The notes under the pieces were generated by a model. That model made no database searches and was not told the DNA's origin. It worked only from the letters and a program-made list of their open reading frames with translations. A stretch of DNA of 64,000 nucleotides from the NCBI RefSeq assembly GCF_002735905.1, contig NZ_PEBD01000010.1, positions 868,001 through 932,000 on the forward strand, written 5' to 3'. Made by a program: the position numbers and the translations under genes. How positions within the stretch are numbered: position 1 is the stretch's first letter; every line of letters begins with the position of its first letter. Positions 30,876 through 38,684 of the stretch are shown piece by piece. Origin of the DNA: Williamsia muralis (GTDB taxonomy: Bacteria > Actinomycetota > Actinomycetes > Mycobacteriales > Mycobacteriaceae).

Positions 30876-31601
30876 TCAGCGAACCGGTGGTTGATCCTCA
30901 CGAGCCACGTTCAGCTCGGCGGCGGTCTCGATGATCACCGATTCGAGCCGGCGATGGTGGGCCTGTGCGATCGAGATCAAGCCGTCCGCGTCACGCCTGG
31001 CCATGGCGTCGATCATCTTCTCGTGGTCGCTGTGCAGTTGCAGCTGGGTGGGCCCGGTCGCGCGCTGCATCACCTGGAACGGTTCGGTGATGTCCCATGT
31101 GGAGTCGAACATGTTGAGCAGGCGAAGCATGCCGCACGGCGCCGCGAGTGCTCGATGGAACAGACGCGAATGCACGTGGTACGCGCGCCTGTCGCCGGCG
31201 ATGGTCGCTTCCTGCAGTGCCTCGTGCTGTCTGCGTGCGCGGTCCAGGTCGTCGTCGGTGGCCAGCTCGCATGCTCGGCTCAGGGCGGCCTGCTCGAGGA
31301 CACCCCGGACGAAGTAGATCTCTTTCAACTCGGTGAGGGTGAGCTGCGCGACGAAGTAACCTCCGCCGGTCTGATGGCCCACGAGGCCTTCGCCGATCAA
31401 GGTCTTGAGCGCCTCACGCACCGGGATCGCGCTGATACCGAACAGATCTGCCACCTCACCGACCGGGATGGCGGTACCCGGCGCTGCGCTGCCGTCGAGG
31501 ATCACCCGCCGCAGATCGCCAAGCACACTCGCCTGCGCCGACCCCGAGCGCTCGCCGCTCAGGTACGAGACCAACGGTGGCTGCGACTGGTGTGTGGACA
31601 C
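30876..31601 (-). CDS. GntR family transcriptional regulator, FadR/FCD subfamily
   Basis: A 241-residue regulator. The N-terminal winged helix-turn-helix covers about residues 25-90, with PVGEVADLFGISAIPVREAL as the recognition region and GLVGHQTGGGYFVA as the wing. The rest is an all-helical FCD ligand-binding domain with metal-binding-type histidines (HSRLFHRAL, HSDHEKMIDA and AQAHHRRLE). GTG 31601 has AGAGGA upstream. It precedes the permease and racemase on the same strand and is most likely their ligand-responsive repressor. Confidence 0.9.
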   Translation of the reverse strand: MSTHQSQPPLVSYLSGERSGSAQASVLGDLRRVILDGSAAPGTAIPVGEVADLFGISAIPVREALKTLIGEGLVGHQTGGGYFVAQLTLTELKEIYFVRGVLEQAALSRACELATDDDLDRARRQHEALQEATIAGDRRAYHVHSRLFHRALAAPCGMLRLLNMFDSTWDITEPFQVMQRATGPTQLQLHSDHEKMIDAMARRDADGLISIAQAHHRRLESVIIETAAELNVAREDQPPVR

Positions 31602-31620
31602 GGTTTCCTCTGTGACGGGT

Positions 31621-31648
31621 GGCTAGCGGCTACCGGCTACCGGCTATC
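31621..31648. repeat. Four-copy 7 bp tandem repeat across a stop codon
   Basis: GGCTAGC, GGCTACC, GGCTACC and GGCTATC run head to tail. On the minus strand each unit contains TAG, and the S9 peptidase stop codon (31637-31639) is one of them. Because the unit is not a multiple of three, a copy change would move the stop by a few residues but soon meet another TAG. Confidence 0.8.
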
Positions 31649-33655
31649 GGTGCCGGGTGAGCCGGGTGTGGCGAATGCGTCGAGCACCCAGTCTCGCAGG
31701 GCCTCGGTGAGCACACGCTGATTGTCCCGTTTCACGATTTCGTGCCCCTCGTCGGGGAAGAGGATCAGATCGGCCTTCTGCCCGTGTGCGCGAGCGGACT
31801 CGACGACCTGCTCGGATTCACTGACCGGGACGTTGGTGTCGTGTCGGCCATGGATCACCAGCAGCGGCGCACGTAGCTCGGAGATGCGATGAATGGGCGA
31901 CAGGTCGCGCAACAGTTCCCGGTCGGCGTCGGGATGTCCGTACTTCGTGTAGGCGGCCACCGCGATCCATGGTTCGGTGTTCTCGTAGAACGACTGAAGG
32001 TCGCTCATCCCGCAGATCGCCACGCCGGCCGCGAACGTCTCGGCGTGGAAGGTCAGACATGCCAAGGTGAGGTATCCGCCATACGACCTTCCCGCACAAG
32101 CGATCCGGCTCGGGTCGGCATAACCTTCGCGGATGAGGAAAGCCGCGCAGTCCGCGGCATCGTTGATCCCGGCATATCTGCCGTACCGGTCGTCCGCGTG
32201 GGCGAACAGCCGGCCAGAACCTCCCGAGCCGCGCACGTTCGCCGCGAGGACGGTGATGCCTGCCTCGAGTAGGGCGGGGAACAAGAAGCTGTAGTCGGGC
32301 CGGGCCTGGGCTTCGGGTCCGCCGTGGAAGTAGATGAGTGCCGGTTGTGCGCCGGAGCCCCCATCCTGGCCCGCCCGCCGCGCACGAGCGGCCCGGGACG
32401 CCGACTCATCCGGGTGATAGAGCCAGCCAGACAACGGCATCCCGTCGCGGGCGAAGAACTCGACGTGGTCGGGCTGGTTTGTGCCGCGGTGATCCGTGGC
32501 GCTGTGGTTGTTGGCGGCATCGGGGTGGTCAAGAGGAGTCCAATGCGCCTCACGCCAGTTCACCAGACCCACCTCGGGAGGGAGGTCGGGTCCCTGCACG
32601 GTCATCGCGATCAGGGAACCCGTTGTACTGATCGACAATTCGCTGACGACCGCACCGGGCAACTCGATTGGTGGGTGCAGCGTGCGGTCGGGCAACGTCA
32701 TCACCTGTAACTCGCTGCGGCCCTTGTTGTTCCACAGGATGGCCAGGGTGCTCTGGTCGTAGCTGAGCGCGAACTCGTCCAAGCCGCAGTCCGGCCGCTC
32801 GGCGATGACCGCGAACCGGATACCCTCCCGCGCGGACTCGATACCGAGCAGTCGGGGGAACTTGGCGTCGAAGTCGCTGCGCACCAAAGCCTGCACGCTG
32901 TCGAGGTCCTTGTGAAGCTTCGGCAGGCCGAGGCCGGGGAAGAGCAGGGACGAGTGCTGGTAGCCCTGGTCGAGAATCACACCCCGGTCGGTCGTCGCCC
33001 CGGTGTCGTTGGGGAGCAGCGGGGTGATGGTCGTGGCGTGCGGATCGGACTGCGCCGAACGCCGATTGTCTCTGCGCAGCAGCAACATGTCCCGATACCC
33101 GCGTGGTCCCACCCGCAGCAGGGCGGCGTCCTTCCACGAATCGACCAAGTGCCCACCCACCCGGGCATCGAGGTCGATGACGTACTGCGACAGAGGATCG
33201 GCGATGAGAGCGTGGGCGGTTCCGTCGGCCTCGGTCGCGGTGAGTTGCACCCGGTTCACGTCCCACCCGATCAGCTCGACCGTCGCGTAGTCGTCGGCGG
33301 CCGCCACCCGGTGGGCGGCGGTGTCGTGGGGATCGGTGGTCACCACCCACACCTGATGGTGTTCGCCGCCTCCGGGCGCGACCTCGCACGCCAGCCAGTG
33401 CCCGTCCGCGGAGTGGATCAGTGTGCGTACCGGCCCGGTGCACGGCAGATCGACCATCCGCAGCGGTCCGGCGCCCGCCCTGCTGAGAGATCGCTGCACT
33501 GCCCGCGGGTACCCAGTGCCGTCGTCCAGGATGTAGGCGAGCGCCTTTCCTCCCGGCGACACCGACGCACCGTAGCTGTGGCGCTGACGGGTGTCGTCCG
33601 AAGTCGTCGCAGCCGACGTGCCCTGCGCAGAGCTGCCTGTGACCGCCGGTGTCAC
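31637..33655 (-). CDS. Prolyl oligopeptidase family (S9) serine peptidase
   Basis: A 672-residue cytosolic-type peptidase: an N-terminal beta-propeller domain (to about 400) followed by an alpha/beta-hydrolase domain. Catalytic residues are Ser524 in GRSYGGY, Asp606 in HGRHDTNVP and His638 in DEGHE. FHGGPEAQ at the start of the hydrolase domain forms the oxyanion loop. I choose GTG 33655, whose GTGA overlaps the TGA of the amidotransferase gene upstream; longer readings run far into that gene. The 4 bp overlap implies translational coupling with the amidotransferase, so this peptidase probably hydrolyses the product or a precursor of that pathway, in the place where the known osmolyte trio has an M42 hydrolase. 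That role is inference. Confidence 0.9.
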   Translation of the reverse strand: MTPAVTGSSAQGTSAATTSDDTRQRHSYGASVSPGGKALAYILDDGTGYPRAVQRSLSRAGAGPLRMVDLPCTGPVRTLIHSADGHWLACEVAPGGGEHHQVWVVTTDPHDTAAHRVAAADDYATVELIGWDVNRVQLTATEADGTAHALIADPLSQYVIDLDARVGGHLVDSWKDAALLRVGPRGYRDMLLLRRDNRRSAQSDPHATTITPLLPNDTGATTDRGVILDQGYQHSSLLFPGLGLPKLHKDLDSVQALVRSDFDAKFPRLLGIESAREGIRFAVIAERPDCGLDEFALSYDQSTLAILWNNKGRSELQVMTLPDRTLHPPIELPGAVVSELSISTTGSLIAMTVQGPDLPPEVGLVNWREAHWTPLDHPDAANNHSATDHRGTNQPDHVEFFARDGMPLSGWLYHPDESASRAARARRAGQDGGSGAQPALIYFHGGPEAQARPDYSFLFPALLEAGITVLAANVRGSGGSGRLFAHADDRYGRYAGINDAADCAAFLIREGYADPSRIACAGRSYGGYLTLACLTFHAETFAAGVAICGMSDLQSFYENTEPWIAVAAYTKYGHPDADRELLRDLSPIHRISELRAPLLVIHGRHDTNVPVSESEQVVESARAHGQKADLILFPDEGHEIVKRDNQRVLTEALRDWVLDAFATPGSPGTDSR

Positions 33656-35457
33656 CTCGACCCCGGCGCGCCTGTCATCGACTCCATGGTTTGTAGCCAC
33701 ATCTCCAGCATGGCTACCTGCCACAGCGCGTTCGAGCCCAGGGTGGTGCGAGTCCGATTCGGGGCAGCCAGCAGCGCGGCGACGGCGTCGTCTTCGTACA
33801 ACGCCCGACGACGCGCCGACTCGGCGCGCAAGGTGTCCTGGACCAGGTCGAGGACTCCACCGTCGAGGTGGCGGATGCCGGGGACAGGGAAGTACCCTTT
33901 CGTGCGGTCGATGACCTCAGCAGGCAACAGGGCGCGGCTGGCCTCCTTGAGTACCCCTTTGCCGCCGTGCGCCAGTTTGAGCCCCGGTGGGCACGTGGCC
34001 GCGAGTTCGACGAACTCGTGATCGAGAAAGGGGACGCGACCTTCCAGACCCCACGCCATGGTCATCGAGTCGACGCGTTTGACCGGGTCGTCCACCAGCA
34101 TCACGGTGGTGTCGAGCCGTAGGGCCGCGTCTACGGCTGTGGCGGCGCCCGGGGCGTTCTGATGCTCGGAGGCGAACTGCCAACTGGGGTCGTGTTCCAG
34201 GCGATAGTCGCTGCGCAACAACGTGTTCAGCTCGTGGTGTGAACGGTCGAAGAACACCGAGGCGTAGGCCTTCGTGACATCTTCACGCGGAGTGTTCTCA
34301 AGAGGCGGATACCAGTCGTAGCCGCCGAGGATCTCGTCGGCGCCCTGTCCCGACTGCACCACCTTGATCGACTTGCTGACCTCCTGGGACAACAGGTAGA
34401 ACGCCACACAGTCGTGGCTGACCATCGGCTCGCTCATCGCGGCGACGGTACCTCCGATGGCGGGGAGCAGACGGTCGGTGCCGATGTGGATCTTGTGGTG
34501 GTCGGTTTTGAACGTGCTCGCGATGAGGTCGGAGTATTCGTATTCGTCGCCGGATTCTCCACCGGCCGAGTCGAATCCGATGCTGAACGTCGCGAGGTCG
34601 CGCTGTCCCTGCTCGGCGAGCAGCGCGACGACCAGCGACGAGTCGATACCGCCCGAGAGCAGCACGCCGACCGGGACGTCGGCGACCATCCGCCGGCGAA
34701 CCGCCACCCGCAGGGAGTCGATCAGGGCTTTGCCCCATTGCGCTTCGTCCCAGTCCGCGCGATCCGGATGAGGCTCGAAAACCGGTTCCCAGTACCGCTT
34801 CTCGGTGGACGTGCCATCAGCCCTGATGGTGCGAACCGTGGCGGGCGGCAACTTGCGGACACCGGCATACATGGTGTGCGGCGCGGGCACCACCGAATGG
34901 AACGTGAAGTAGTGGTGCAACGCGACGCGGTCGATCGAGGTGTCGACGCCTCCGGCGCGCAGCAGTGCCGGGATGGACGATGCGAAGCGCAGCCGCGACG
35001 CTGTCTCGCTGATGTACAGGGGTTTGATGCCGAGGCGGTCGCGGGCCAGCGTCAGCTCACCGGTGTCGGTGTTGACGATCGCGAACGCGAACATGCCCTT
35101 GAAATGCTGGACGCAGTCGGCGCCCCAGCGATGGAACGCCTTGAGGATCACCTCACTGTCGGCGGTCGAGAAGAAGGAGTAGCCGTGGCCCGTGAGTTCA
35201 TCGCGCAGCTCGCGATAGTTGTAGATGCAGCCGTTGAACACCAGCGACAGACCCAGAGCGGTGTCGACCATGGGTTGTGCACCTCGGCCGGAGAGGTCGA
35301 TGATCTCCAGTCGCCGGTGTCCGAGGGCCACGTTGCGGTGGAGGTAGGCACCCTCGCCGTCGGGTCCGCGGGCGGTCATCGTCTCGGTCATGGCTGCGAC
35401 GGCCGCGAGGTCGGGCCGCTCGCCGCCCCAGGTGATCTCCCCGCTGATGCCGCACAT
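33652..35457 (-). CDS. AsnB-type glutamine amidotransferase, N-acetylglutaminylglutamine-amide branch
   Basis: A 601-residue class II amidotransferase of the asparagine synthetase family. Cys2 of MCGISGE becomes the N-terminal nucleophile; the glutaminase domain runs to about 200 and has RGPDG, FNGCIYNY and FFSTADSEV. The synthetase domain has the PPi-loop LLSGGIDSSL at about 265-274, SIGFDSAGGESGDEY, and GQGADEILGGYDWYP. The FNGCIYNYRELRDEL, SEPMVSHDCVAFY and VVQSGQGADE pattern matches, from memory, the amidotransferase that makes N-acetylglutaminylglutamine amide, more than classical AsnB. It lies 3 bp after a carboxylate-amine ligase fusion and overlaps an S9 peptidase by 4 bp, so it probably amidates a small peptide made by the ligase. 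Confidence 0.88.
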   Translation of the reverse strand: MCGISGEITWGGERPDLAAVAAMTETMTARGPDGEGAYLHRNVALGHRRLEIIDLSGRGAQPMVDTALGLSLVFNGCIYNYRELRDELTGHGYSFFSTADSEVILKAFHRWGADCVQHFKGMFAFAIVNTDTGELTLARDRLGIKPLYISETASRLRFASSIPALLRAGGVDTSIDRVALHHYFTFHSVVPAPHTMYAGVRKLPPATVRTIRADGTSTEKRYWEPVFEPHPDRADWDEAQWGKALIDSLRVAVRRRMVADVPVGVLLSGGIDSSLVVALLAEQGQRDLATFSIGFDSAGGESGDEYEYSDLIASTFKTDHHKIHIGTDRLLPAIGGTVAAMSEPMVSHDCVAFYLLSQEVSKSIKVVQSGQGADEILGGYDWYPPLENTPREDVTKAYASVFFDRSHHELNTLLRSDYRLEHDPSWQFASEHQNAPGAATAVDAALRLDTTVMLVDDPVKRVDSMTMAWGLEGRVPFLDHEFVELAATCPPGLKLAHGGKGVLKEASRALLPAEVIDRTKGYFPVPGIRHLDGGVLDLVQDTLRAESARRRALYEDDAVAALLAAPNRTRTTLGSNALWQVAMLEMWLQTMESMTGAPGSR

Positions 35458-35460
35458 TCG

Positions 35461-38097
35461 CTACCGCCTCTCGGTTGGGGTCTGCGGGCACGCATGGTCC
35501 CGCGACGATCCGCTGAGAATCCACGTGTCCTTGCCGCCTCCGCCACGGGAAGAGTTGACGATCATGCTGCCCGAGGGGGCGACCCTGGTGAGGGCCGCCG
35601 GCGCCATGTGGGCCGAGACGTTGCCGTCCCCGTCGGCCCGTAGATGAACGAACGCACGGAGGTCCACGTGGTGCGGGTAGAGCCCCTGGCCGTCGAATGT
35701 CGGGTGGGTGGACAACCGGACAACGTCTTGTGCGACAAACCTTTCCGGGTGCCCGATCAGGTCTTTGCGCCGCTCGGCCAGCTCCTGTTCGCTGGCCTCG
35801 GGTCCGATCATCACCCCTGAGCCGCCGAGGCCGTCGATCGGTTTGACGACCATCTCGTCCAGGCGGGAGAGCACGTGGTCGCGCTGATCGCGCTCGGCAC
35901 ACAGCCAGGTGGGGATCTGGTCGATGGCCGGCTCCTCACCCAGGTAGTACCGGATCATCGCCGGGACGAATGCGTACACGGCCTTGTCGTCGGCGATGCC
36001 GTTGCCGAGCGCGTTGGCGATCGCGAGCGTTCCGGCTCCGAGCGCGCGGAGGAACGGGTGCCGCAGGGGTGCACCATCGGATCCTGTCGACGAGAGCAGC
36101 ATGTCTTCGTCCATGCGGGCGTAGATGACGCTGAGCGGCACGTCCTTACCGTGGATCCGCGCCACGATCCGGTTACCGTCACCACGTAGGTCGCCGGTGT
36201 CCACCACGGCCAGCCCCGCGCGTTCGGCGATCATCGTGTGCTCGAACCACGCCGAGTCCTCCCACCCGGCGCTGAGGACCACGATCGCGCCGTTCGGATC
36301 GCCGCGTGGTGGACGCGCGGCGCCCAGGGTCTCGGCGATCATCTGCGGCATGGTGTCGACCGGCAGGATCTCGTCGTGACACCTGATCTCGCCGAGGAAC
36401 CGCGTCATCAGAGCGCGGTTTGAGATCGCGTAGGCGACGCCCGAGGGCACCCGCAGGTTGTCCTCCAGGACACAGAACTCGCCCGGTCCGGTCGACACCA
36501 GATCGGTCCCGCTGATGTGGGTCCGAACCCGTTGCCACCGTGGGGCATTGCCTGCACTTCGGTACCCAGGGGCCCGGTCCAGGATCTCCGGCGGGATGAC
36601 GCCCTCGGAGATGATCTCCTGGTCGCCGTAGACGTCCAGGAGGAAGGCGTTGAGGGCGAGCGCGCGCTGTCGCAGCCCCTTCGACACCCGCTCCCAGGTG
36701 TCGGCCTCGATGATCCGGGGCGCCGCGTCGAGTGAGAAAATCTGTGCTCGGTTCTGGCCGCTGACCCGGAAGGTCATCCCGCCCGCGCTCTGCTCGCTCT
36801 CCATGTGGTGTTGCCGGTTACGCAGGGTGACCGGGCCCAGGGTGGTCAGCGTGTCGAGGACCCCGCGGTAGGCGCGCCGTACCCGGCCGTCGGCGTCGAA
36901 CACCTCGTCGTAGAAATCGGGTTGGGGGTTGTCGTGGCGTGCGGCGTAGCTGTGGAGCATCGGGTTGGCGGGATCGGCGACGGTCGGCGGGGGTGGGGCG
37001 GCCCCGGCGGTCTCGGTGATCAGACTGTCCACCACGTCCGACAGATGTCCACGCCGCCGCAGCGCACGTCGTTGCCTGGCTGACGAGCTGCCGACCCCGA
37101 TCGCCTGGTCGATGAGCTCGGTCACGGTCTCCCAGTCGCCGCAGGACTCCAGTTCCGGCTGCAGCATCGACGCCAGTTCGCGCACCATGTCCTCGGCCGG
37201 ACGCGGTTTGGCGGCGACCATGTCGACGAGGTCTCCCTCCAAGCCGGACCGCGCAGCCTGCCACAGCGCCGCCCGATAGATCGTGGGTGACACCTCGACG
37301 CCGGGTTCGCCGTGGGCCATGGCGGTGATCTCGTGCTGCACCAGTGCCCGGAACAGGCCGGCGACGAGTGCGACGGTGTCGACGGATGGACAGCTGTCGC
37401 AGACCCTGAGTTCGAGTGTCGGCTGCCTCGCCGAGGGCCGCACGTCGTAATAGACCATTCCCGGGTCGGTGATGACCCCGGTGTCGATCAAGCGTTGGAT
37501 CTCTGCGTCGTAGTGAGCGGCGGAATCGAGACGGAGAAACGGGCCGGTGGTGGGCCAACGTTGCCAGACGAGTGTGCGTGAGCTGGCATAGCCGGTGTCG
37601 GTGCCGTCGGCCCAGAACGGTGAACTCGCGGACAGCGCCAGCAAGGTCGGCACGTGTGGCGACAGTCGCCACGCGACCTGGACCGCCTGGTCGCGATCGG
37701 CGACATCGACGTGGACCTGGGTTCCGCAGATGAGCTGTTCCCGGGCGAGAAGTTGGTAGTCGGCCAGCATCTGGCGGTAGCGCGGGGTCTCGGTGACCTG
37801 GAGTTCGGTGGGGACCGCCAGTGGCATGGCGCCCGCGGCCACCACTCCGATCCCGAGTTCGCGGGCCGTGTCCGCCAAGACCGCACGGTGCTCACGCAGA
37901 TCATCACGCAACGACGAGAGCCTGCTGAACACAGCGCTGTTCACCTCGATGACGCAGCGCTGCAACTCCTCCACATAGCCACCCGTATGCGGCAGGGCCT
38001 CGAGCAGTTCAGGTGCTCGTGGAGTCAACCGGCGGGTGCGGAGATCAACGAGGTGGAACTCCTCTTCCACCCCGATATTTCTCGGCTGACCGTTCAT
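35461..38097 (-). CDS. Fusion of GCS2-type carboxylate-amine ligase and circularly permuted ATP-grasp ligase
   Basis: An 878-residue two-domain ligase. Residues 1 to about 370 form a glutamate-cysteine ligase type 2 (YbdK/EgtA-like) domain: NIGVEEEFHLVD with its Glu triplet, GTQVHVDVADRDQAV, and ELRVCDSCPSVDTV. From about 385 to 860 follows a circularly permuted ATP-grasp type 2 domain: HHMESEQSAGGMTFRV, EDNLRVPSGVAYAISNR, VDLRAFVHL and the glycine-rich VKPIDGLGGSGVMIG. Each half alone is usually a separate protein. Both domain types join a carboxylate to an amine at the cost of ATP. With the amidotransferase 3 bp downstream it likely builds a short, probably glutamate-containing peptide. The start is ATG 38097; the ribosome site is weak. 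Substrate is unknown. Confidence 0.88.
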   Translation of the reverse strand: MNGQPRNIGVEEEFHLVDLRTRRLTPRAPELLEALPHTGGYVEELQRCVIEVNSAVFSRLSSLRDDLREHRAVLADTARELGIGVVAAGAMPLAVPTELQVTETPRYRQMLADYQLLAREQLICGTQVHVDVADRDQAVQVAWRLSPHVPTLLALSASSPFWADGTDTGYASSRTLVWQRWPTTGPFLRLDSAAHYDAEIQRLIDTGVITDPGMVYYDVRPSARQPTLELRVCDSCPSVDTVALVAGLFRALVQHEITAMAHGEPGVEVSPTIYRAALWQAARSGLEGDLVDMVAAKPRPAEDMVRELASMLQPELESCGDWETVTELIDQAIGVGSSSARQRRALRRRGHLSDVVDSLITETAGAAPPPPTVADPANPMLHSYAARHDNPQPDFYDEVFDADGRVRRAYRGVLDTLTTLGPVTLRNRQHHMESEQSAGGMTFRVSGQNRAQIFSLDAAPRIIEADTWERVSKGLRQRALALNAFLLDVYGDQEIISEGVIPPEILDRAPGYRSAGNAPRWQRVRTHISGTDLVSTGPGEFCVLEDNLRVPSGVAYAISNRALMTRFLGEIRCHDEILPVDTMPQMIAETLGAARPPRGDPNGAIVVLSAGWEDSAWFEHTMIAERAGLAVVDTGDLRGDGNRIVARIHGKDVPLSVIYARMDEDMLLSSTGSDGAPLRHPFLRALGAGTLAIANALGNGIADDKAVYAFVPAMIRYYLGEEPAIDQIPTWLCAERDQRDHVLSRLDEMVVKPIDGLGGSGVMIGPEASEQELAERRKDLIGHPERFVAQDVVRLSTHPTFDGQGLYPHHVDLRAFVHLRADGDGNVSAHMAPAALTRVAPSGSMIVNSSRGGGGKDTWILSGSSRDHACPQTPTERR

Positions 38098-38165
38098 TTG
38101 AGAAGCCTAAGACCAATTTCGGCAGTCGGCACGGCGACGGAACGCCAGAAGCGGTCACCCGAGGT

Positions 38166-38660
38166 TCATGACGGCGTCACCCAAGTGGTGATGGTGCAGT
38201 GGACCACTTCGACGCCGTCGTGGTCGGTGATCGTGATGTCCACCGGCACCTCGCATCCCTCGGTCAATTCCGCGAAGTCGACGGGCTCGGACAGTGTCGC
38301 GACCGCATGCAGACCGGTGGTGGCCTTGGCGAGGTAGCGACTCTCCATCCCTTTCGGGATCCAGCGGTGCGTGCTGGGCACGGTGGCCTCCATCAGCATT
38401 CCCATAGCGACCTCGGCGAGATTGCACGCCGCGATGGCGTGGAACGTACCGAGGTGGTTGTGGACGCCGAACCACTTCGGCGCGACGACCTCGCATCTGC
38501 CGGGTTCCATCGTCTTCACGAACGGGACGATGGTCGCGAAGTAGGGGACCCGCACACACATCCCGATCGAGAACAGCACCGAGCCCAGCCGCCCTGCGGG
38601 GAGCTTCTGACGGAAACGATGGGTGGGGCTGCTTCGAGGGGGCTGGACGGGAGATGTCAT
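38166..38660 (-). CDS. Hotdog-fold DUF4442-like protein
   Basis: A 164-residue protein resembling DUF4442, a hotdog-fold family related to acyl-CoA thioesterases. Visible are the N-terminal helix region, PKWFGVHNHLGTFHAIAACNLAE, which corresponds to the hotdog active-site helix, and the C-terminal strands ITITDHDGVEVVHCTITTWVTP. An inverted repeat sits right behind its start. It lies between the DUF4173-like gene and the ligase fusion, on the same strand, with 68 bp to the latter. Substrate is unknown; acyl thioester chemistry is a family-based guess. Confidence 0.75.
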   Translation of the reverse strand: MTSPVQPPRSSPTHRFRQKLPAGRLGSVLFSIGMCVRVPYFATIVPFVKTMEPGRCEVVAPKWFGVHNHLGTFHAIAACNLAEVAMGMLMEATVPSTHRWIPKGMESRYLAKATTGLHAVATLSEPVDFAELTEGCEVPVDITITDHDGVEVVHCTITTWVTPS

Positions 38661-38668
38661 GACGGCAT

Positions 38669-38684
38669 CTTACCGGCGAGTAAG
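38669..38684. promoter_or_regulatory. Inverted repeat, possible TetR-type operator
   Basis: CTTAC-CGGCGA-GTAAG is a perfect 5 bp inverted repeat in a 16 bp site, ending 9 bp before the hotdog gene start and abutting the stop of the DUF4173-like gene. TTAC-N6-GTAA sites of this style are bound by TetR-family lipid-metabolism regulators in actinobacteria. The site is short, so it is only a candidate. Confidence 0.4.
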
